Assembly (NCBI GenBank): GCA_902524655.1
Contig: CABZEG010000018.1
Location: 1-36,475, forward strand
Direction of reading: 5' to 3'
Source: an uncultured Alphaproteobacteria bacterium
Lineage (GTDB): Bacteria > Pseudomonadota > Alphaproteobacteria > Rhodobacterales > Rhodobacteraceae
DNA length: 36,475 nucleotides
Shown here: piece by piece, positions 32,351 through 36,475 of the stretch
Position numbering within the stretch: the first letter of the stretch is position 1
Layout of the letters: each line of letters begins with the position of its first letter
Made by a program: the position numbers and the translations under genes
The notes under the pieces: model-generated
Database searches by the model: none
Told to the model about the DNA's origin: nothing
The model's input: only the letters and a program-made list of their open reading frames with translations

Positions 32351-33655
32351 TTATTGTCTACCAATTCCAGTGTATTTTTTAAATCCTCCTTTAACTGCCT
32401 CCTTACGGGAATAAATATTTCTTAAATCAACCAGTATTGGATTTCTCATGTTAAAACTCAGTCTTTCAAGATCCAAGGCTCTAAACTCATTCCATTCAGT
32501 TAAGATAACTATAAGATCTGCTCCTTTAGCAGCCTCATAACAATCATCAAACCAAGAAACATTTTTAAGTAGTGCTTTCCCTTCTATAGTACCTTTAGGA
32601 TCAACAACTCTCACTTTCGCCCTTTTTTCGAGCAGTTTGGGAATTATTGTCAGACTAGGAGCCTCTCTCATATCATCAGTATTAGGCTTAAATGTAACAC
32701 CAAAAACACAGATTATTTTCTCTGATACCTTCCCAGAGCAAGCCTTGAATATTTTTTCTACCATGCGTTCCTTAACAGAGTTATTTACCTCTATAACTTT
32801 TTCAATGATTGTTTGCCGCGCATTAAAGTCTTTGCCCATTTTCGTAAAAGCTAATGTATCTTTCGGGAAACATGATCCACCATAACCAGGACCGGCGTGA
32901 AGAAATTTTGTGCCTATTCTTCCATCCATACCCATTCCTCTTGCAACTTGTTTAATATCTGCTCCTACTTTCTCACATAAATGAGCAACTTCATTGATAA
33001 AGGTAACTTTTGCTGCTAAAAATGCATTGGATGCATACTTTATGGCCTCCGCGCTCTCCGGGTCTGTATAAATAATTGGAAATTCTCTTAAATACAGTGG
33101 TTTATACACCTCTGCCATAACCTTTTTTGCTTTTTTGCCCTTGAGACCTACTATAACTCTATCTGGCTTCATGAAATCTTCAATAGCCGAACCCTCACGA
33201 AGGAACTCTGGATTAGATATTACCCTAGGTAAATACTTATTTTCATTTTTTAAAATTTTGGATATCGCCTTATTTGTTCCTATCGGTACCGTTGATTTAA
33301 TCACAACAAACTGCTCTTCGTTAACACGATGTTTTATACTTTCTATCAAGGAGTATAAGCTTGTCAAATCTGCGTCCCCACCACCTCTTCTACTAGGAGT
33401 GCCTACCGTTATAAAAATAACATTAAAGTCTGCTAAAAAATCACCAAAACTCGTCTCAAAAGACAGTCTTCCAGCAGAAACGTTTAAATCAACAAGCTGT
33501 TTTAAACCTGGTTCGTAAATTGGGATACTGCCTCTACGAAGTCTTTCGATTTTTGTTGTATCGTTATCTATACAGACTACCTTATGCCCAAATGCTGAAA
33601 AGCATGCTCCTGACACCAGACCAACATAGCCTACTCCAAAAACTCCAATTTTCAT
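32351..33655 (-). CDS. ugd: UDP-glucose 6-dehydrogenase
   Basis: Oxidises UDP-glucose to UDP-glucuronate, 434 residues. GVFGVGYVGLVSGACFS (4-20) is the NAD-binding start. VGTPSRRGGGDADL (84-97), KSTVPIGT (120-127) and NPEFLREGSAIEDF (148-161) are diagnostic of Ugd. Catalytic residues are C262 in GGSCFPKD with K206 and N210 in IKYASNAFLAAK. The C-terminal domain has FGVTFKPNTDDMREAP. It lies between manC and the UDP-GlcA epimerase with 0- and 16-bp spacing, so the three form one operon, and it feeds the epimerase. ATG 33655 is preceded by a weak GAGAA. Confidence 0.96.
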   Translation of the reverse strand: MKIGVFGVGYVGLVSGACFSAFGHKVVCIDNDTTKIERLRRGSIPIYEPGLKQLVDLNVSAGRLSFETSFGDFLADFNVIFITVGTPSRRGGGDADLTSLYSLIESIKHRVNEEQFVVIKSTVPIGTNKAISKILKNENKYLPRVISNPEFLREGSAIEDFMKPDRVIVGLKGKKAKKVMAEVYKPLYLREFPIIYTDPESAEAIKYASNAFLAAKVTFINEVAHLCEKVGADIKQVARGMGMDGRIGTKFLHAGPGYGGSCFPKDTLAFTKMGKDFNARQTIIEKVIEVNNSVKERMVEKIFKACSGKVSEKIICVFGVTFKPNTDDMREAPSLTIIPKLLEKRAKVRVVDPKGTIEGKALLKNVSWFDDCYEAAKGADLIVILTEWNEFRALDLERLSFNMRNPILVDLRNIYSRKEAVKGGFKKYTGIGRQ

Positions 33656-33671
33656 TCAATTCTCGATTACA

Positions 33672-34682
33672 TCATAATTTATAGTAACTTCTATACCATT
33701 TAACAAAGTTATCAATTCCAATTTCAAGTTTGGTCCATTTTTGGATTCCTACAAGCTCACTTAACAATGAATTATCTGCAAACGTTTTTGGCACGTCACC
33801 AGGTTGCATTCCTAAAAATCTTTTCTTGGCTTTAAGACCCAAGGATTTTTCTAAGGCATCTATAAAATCCATGAGATTTCTGGGATTTGCTGACCCAATG
33901 TTCACTACGCGCCAAGGTGCTATCATTGATAAGCTGTCATGCTCTTTTTTATTCATTTTGAAATTATTAAGAGGTATCACATCTGAAAGTTTGATTATTG
34001 AATCAACTAAATCATCCACGTAAGTGAAATCCCGGTCCATTTCACCTTTGTTAAATATTTCTATCGGAGAATTGTTTAAAATCGCTGAAGTAAATTTAAA
34101 GAGAGCCATGTCTGGCCTACCCCAAGGGCCATAAACCGTAAAAAACCTAAAACAAGTTGTAGGTATTTTGAATAAATGTGAATACGAGTGAGACATTATT
34201 TCATTTGATTTTTTCGTTGCTGCATAAAATGACAGTGGTGTATCTGTGGGATCTATTTCTCTGTAAGGCATTTCGACATTTCCACCATATACTGATGAAG
34301 TTGAAGCTAATAATAAATGTTCACAGCCAAACTGACGAGAAGCCTCTAAGATATTAAATGTTCCAATTAAATTCGATTGCAGATAGCTCTCCGGATCCGA
34401 AATGGAATACCTTACGCCTGCTTGGGCAGCCAAATGAATTATTATATGAGGCCTGAAATCATTAAAAATATTTTTTAATTTTTCTTTATCTTCAAGCCTT
34501 GTTTTTGAGAAACTATAATTTTTTTTTTCTAGAAGTATGTCATTTCTGCTCTTTTTAAGCTTAACATCATAGTAGGATGTAATTGAGTCAATTCCGTGAA
34601 CTATATTATTCTCTTGAAGCAACTGCTTTGAAAGATGAAATCCAATAAACCCTGCAGATCCTGTAACTAATATTTTCTTCAT
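33672..34682 (-). CDS. UDP-glucuronate 4-epimerase
   Basis: Extended SDR enzyme of 336 residues that interconverts UDP-GlcA and UDP-GalA. GSAGFIGFHL (8-17) binds NAD, TSSVYG (128-133) and Y153/K157 in SFYAATKKSNE form the active site, and VYGPWGRPDMALFKF is the signature that separates UDP-GlcA epimerases (CapI/LspL/WcaG-like) from GalE. The segment HGIDSITSYYDVKLKK early in the protein is typical too. It is next to ugd, which provides its substrate. A ten-base A run is present in codons near residue 53 (34528-34519). ATG 34682 has no ribosome binding site. Confidence 0.93.
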   Translation of the reverse strand: MKKILVTGSAGFIGFHLSKQLLQENNIVHGIDSITSYYDVKLKKSRNDILLEKKNYSFSKTRLEDKEKLKNIFNDFRPHIIIHLAAQAGVRYSISDPESYLQSNLIGTFNILEASRQFGCEHLLLASTSSVYGGNVEMPYREIDPTDTPLSFYAATKKSNEIMSHSYSHLFKIPTTCFRFFTVYGPWGRPDMALFKFTSAILNNSPIEIFNKGEMDRDFTYVDDLVDSIIKLSDVIPLNNFKMNKKEHDSLSMIAPWRVVNIGSANPRNLMDFIDALEKSLGLKAKKRFLGMQPGDVPKTFADNSLLSELVGIQKWTKLEIGIDNFVKWYRSYYKL

Positions 34683-34792
34683 TTAAACTAAATATTAAAA
34701 TGTGACCCCTCTCTGTTCTATTACTTATTTGAAATATTGTCTATTGATACTACCAATTTTTTTAATATTTAAAGAACGCTATAAACATATCA

Positions 34793-36166
34793 TTAAATTG
34801 TCGTTAAAATTTGTCTTATTTCATTAGTTTTGGTGTTGATAAGTTTAGTATCTCCTTTGCTTTCAACATTCAATCGGAGCATAGACTCAGTGTTTGATGT
34901 TCTCAAATTGAATCTCCAATCATCGAAAGTTATAGATAATCCATCTAAATATTCAATTTTTTTTGCTTTTCTTTCGTAAAAATTTAATACCTCATCAATC
35001 TTTTTCATAGGGTTGTCTAATACAAAATTTATTTCACCTGAGCTTGGATATTTTACCTTCATTTTATTTATCATTAATGAAAAAGTATTATTATTTTGGC
35101 TTAAAAGATTCAAAACCAAAATAAAAGGAATCATACCGCTGTCACAAAATGCGAAATCCTTAAAATAGTGATGGGCAGAGATCTCGCCTCCGTATATTGC
35201 ATCATTTTTTCTCATTTCCTGTTTAATAAATGAATGACCAGTTTTAGATTTTACCCCAGTTCCACCATTTATCTTTAAAATATCCAACGTATTCCATACA
35301 ACTCTTGTATCATGAACAATTTTTGATCCTGGGTAATTTTTTAAGAAGCTTTCTGCCAATAATCCTACGATATATTCACCAGATACAAATGAACCATTTT
35401 CATCAAAAAAAAAGCATCTGTCGAAATCACCGTCAAAAGCCACACCAAGATCTGCGCTTTCTTTAACGACTTTTTCACTGGTTTGCCATTGATTTGCGGT
35501 TATCATTGGATTAGGCACACCGTTTGGAAAGTCGCCTTTAGGTTCATGATGCATACGACAAAACCTTAAATTTTCATTTGATTTTAACAATTCTCTTTCT
35601 AGTAAATCGAATGTTGGTCCTGCAGCTCCATTTCCCGAATTAACGACAATTTTTAGTTTTCTTTTATTGTTTTTATCGATGAAAGTAGATAACTTAGAAA
35701 TATAACTCGCTTTCGCTTTAGCCTTAACATTTATTACTTTTCCTCGAAAATCTGATTTTGAGAATTTGTTTCTTTCTGCCTTCTCTTTAATTAGATTGAA
35801 TTCCCCTATGGGTTTCAAAGGTTGAGATCCTGACTTCACCATTTTTAATCCATTATAGTTCTTAGGATTATGCGAAGCGGTTACTTCTACACCACCACAA
35901 GCCTCGAATTGGTTAGTTGCCCAGTACATTTCCTCAGTTCCTGCTAAACCAATATCTAGAACATTTACACCTTGATCAACCAAACCGTTACAAAAGATTT
36001 CAGCAAATTTAGGAGAAGTCTCTCTTGAGTCTCTACCAATTACAACAGTCTTAGCATTCAAAACCTCTGCAAAGCCGCGGGCAATTCGATAACAAATTTC
36101 ATCGTTAAATTCTATATTTAGCTCACCCCTTATATCATAAGCCTTAAAACACGTTAACTTTGTCAT
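34793..36166 (-). CDS. manB: Phosphomannomutase/phosphoglucomutase
   Basis: Alpha-D-phosphohexomutase of the ManB/CpsG/AlgC family, 457 residues. The phosphoserine loop is TASHNPKNYNG (96-106; S98), the metal-binding loop DGDFDR (245-250), and the sugar-recognition loop is GGEISAHHYF, the form found in phosphomannomutase/phosphoglucomutase. The phosphate-binding C-terminal loop is LRTSNTESMLRLN. It supplies mannose-1-phosphate for manC and probably glucose-1-phosphate for galU and rfbF. It lies between galU and the epimerase, with a 110-bp spacer after it in which I recognise nothing. The symbol cpsG or algC could be used as well. Confidence 0.93.
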   Translation of the reverse strand: MTKLTCFKAYDIRGELNIEFNDEICYRIARGFAEVLNAKTVVIGRDSRETSPKFAEIFCNGLVDQGVNVLDIGLAGTEEMYWATNQFEACGGVEVTASHNPKNYNGLKMVKSGSQPLKPIGEFNLIKEKAERNKFSKSDFRGKVINVKAKAKASYISKLSTFIDKNNKRKLKIVVNSGNGAAGPTFDLLERELLKSNENLRFCRMHHEPKGDFPNGVPNPMITANQWQTSEKVVKESADLGVAFDGDFDRCFFFDENGSFVSGEYIVGLLAESFLKNYPGSKIVHDTRVVWNTLDILKINGGTGVKSKTGHSFIKQEMRKNDAIYGGEISAHHYFKDFAFCDSGMIPFILVLNLLSQNNNTFSLMINKMKVKYPSSGEINFVLDNPMKKIDEVLNFYERKAKKIEYLDGLSITFDDWRFNLRTSNTESMLRLNVESKGDTKLINTKTNEIRQILTTI

Positions 36167-36192
36167 TATTAAAAGCTTACAATAACAATAAT

Positions 36193-36475
36193 TTATTTTG
36201 ATTTTGCGACATGATTTATAGCCTCCAAATAACCTTGAGTTGACCCACAGTCAAATCTTTCTGACCGATGCATAAGATACTCTACCTCTCCTCTACGCGC
36301 ATGAACATTTATCGCGTTAGCTAGCTGAATTTCGCCCGTATGATCAGCCTCAATGTTTTCTAAAGTTTCGAAAATGGAACTTGAAAGAATATATCTTCCA
36401 ATTGACGCTACATCAGAGGGAGCATTTTCAAAGTCTGGTTTTTCAACAAGTCCAACAACCGATGCACTTTTATCA
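36193..36475 (-). CDS. galU: UTP-glucose-1-phosphate uridylyltransferase, C-terminal part (cut by window edge)
   Basis: The last 93 codons of GalU, reading leftward to TAA 36195-36193. GLVEKPDFENAPSDVASIGR, TGEIQLANAI and RFDCGSTQGYLEA are the characteristic C-terminal motifs of bacterial UDP-glucose pyrophosphorylase, including the lysine in VEKP. The enzyme makes UDP-glucose, the substrate of ugd. It runs off the right edge, so start and length are unknown. The mutase gene begins 27 bp downstream on the same strand, consistent with one sugar-nucleotide operon. Confidence 0.93.
   Translation of the reverse strand, partial: DKSASVVGLVEKPDFENAPSDVASIGRYILSSSIFETLENIEADHTGEIQLANAINVHARRGEVEYLMHRSERFDCGSTQGYLEAINHVAKSK

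Noticed and set aside
33135-33518. A 127-codon plus-strand open frame inside ugd
   Set aside because: It is antisense to a gene with all Ugd motifs, has no ribosome binding site and no family resemblance, so it is a shadow frame.

Overview
The window looks like chromosomal DNA from an A/T-rich, probably marine, alphaproteobacterium. It carries one large surface-polysaccharide (capsule, exopolysaccharide or O-antigen) locus bounded on the left by the start of the NADH dehydrogenase I operon (nuoA-nuoB-nuoC, reading toward base 1). The lineage call rests on the alphaproteobacterial/mitochondrial look of NuoA and NuoB and on base composition. It is an inference, and no finer placement is supported. 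I see no rRNA, tRNA, CRISPR, insertion sequence, integrase or phage gene.

Layout from left to right. (1) 1-1098: nuoC (partial), nuoB, nuoA. (2) 1237-11879, all minus strand: export and assembly genes (a Wza-like outer-membrane protein and a Wzc-like co-polymerase with a degenerate cytoplasmic domain), a PglA-like GT4 glycosyltransferase, an EpsG/Wzy-like polymerase, a putative methyltransferase, an AsnB-type amidotransferase and two more GT4 glycosyltransferases. (3) 12140-13837, plus strand: a PglK-like ABC exporter, the only visible candidate for the lipid-linked glycan flippase. (4) 13872-21001, minus strand: GT2 transferase, RmlC-like cupin, DegT aminotransferase, rfbG, a 638-bp gap with apparent gene remnants, rfbF, then a three-gene unit (ParB-like protein, APH-family kinase, degenerate methyltransferase-like protein). 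(5) 21261-24346, plus strand: membrane-anchored transglutaminase-like protein, GT-C membrane glycosyltransferase, polyprenyl-phosphate GT2. (6) 24379-26205, minus strand: acyltransferase-3/SGNH O-acetyltransferase. (7) 26394-29034, plus strand: GMC-like flavoprotein and a second DegT aminotransferase, facing a small GtrA-like membrane protein. (8) 29604-36475, minus strand: sugar-nucleotide supply, namely a UDP-HexNAc 6-dehydrogenase, manC, ugd, a UDP-glucuronate 4-epimerase, a phosphomannomutase/phosphoglucomutase and the end of galU.

Working together, galU and ugd would make UDP-GlcA and the epimerase UDP-GalA. The TviB/WbpA-type dehydrogenase would make UDP-HexNAcA, which AsnB may amidate once in the glycan. 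The mutase and manC supply GDP-mannose. rfbF and rfbG make CDP-4-keto-6-deoxyglucose, which the DegT enzyme and the cupin probably convert to an amino-deoxysugar. GT4 and GT2 enzymes assemble the repeat unit, the ABC exporter flips it, the EpsG-like protein polymerises it, and Wzc/Wza export it. No initiating phosphoglycosyl transferase lies in the window.

The points I find most worth following are: the ParB-like/APH-kinase/methyltransferase-like unit translationally coupled to rfbF; the transglutaminase-like protein coupled to GT-C and GT2; the GMC flavoprotein paired with a second DegT enzyme; and the Wza homologue, whose signal peptide is encoded only if translation starts at an ATT codon placed behind a strong ribosome binding site.
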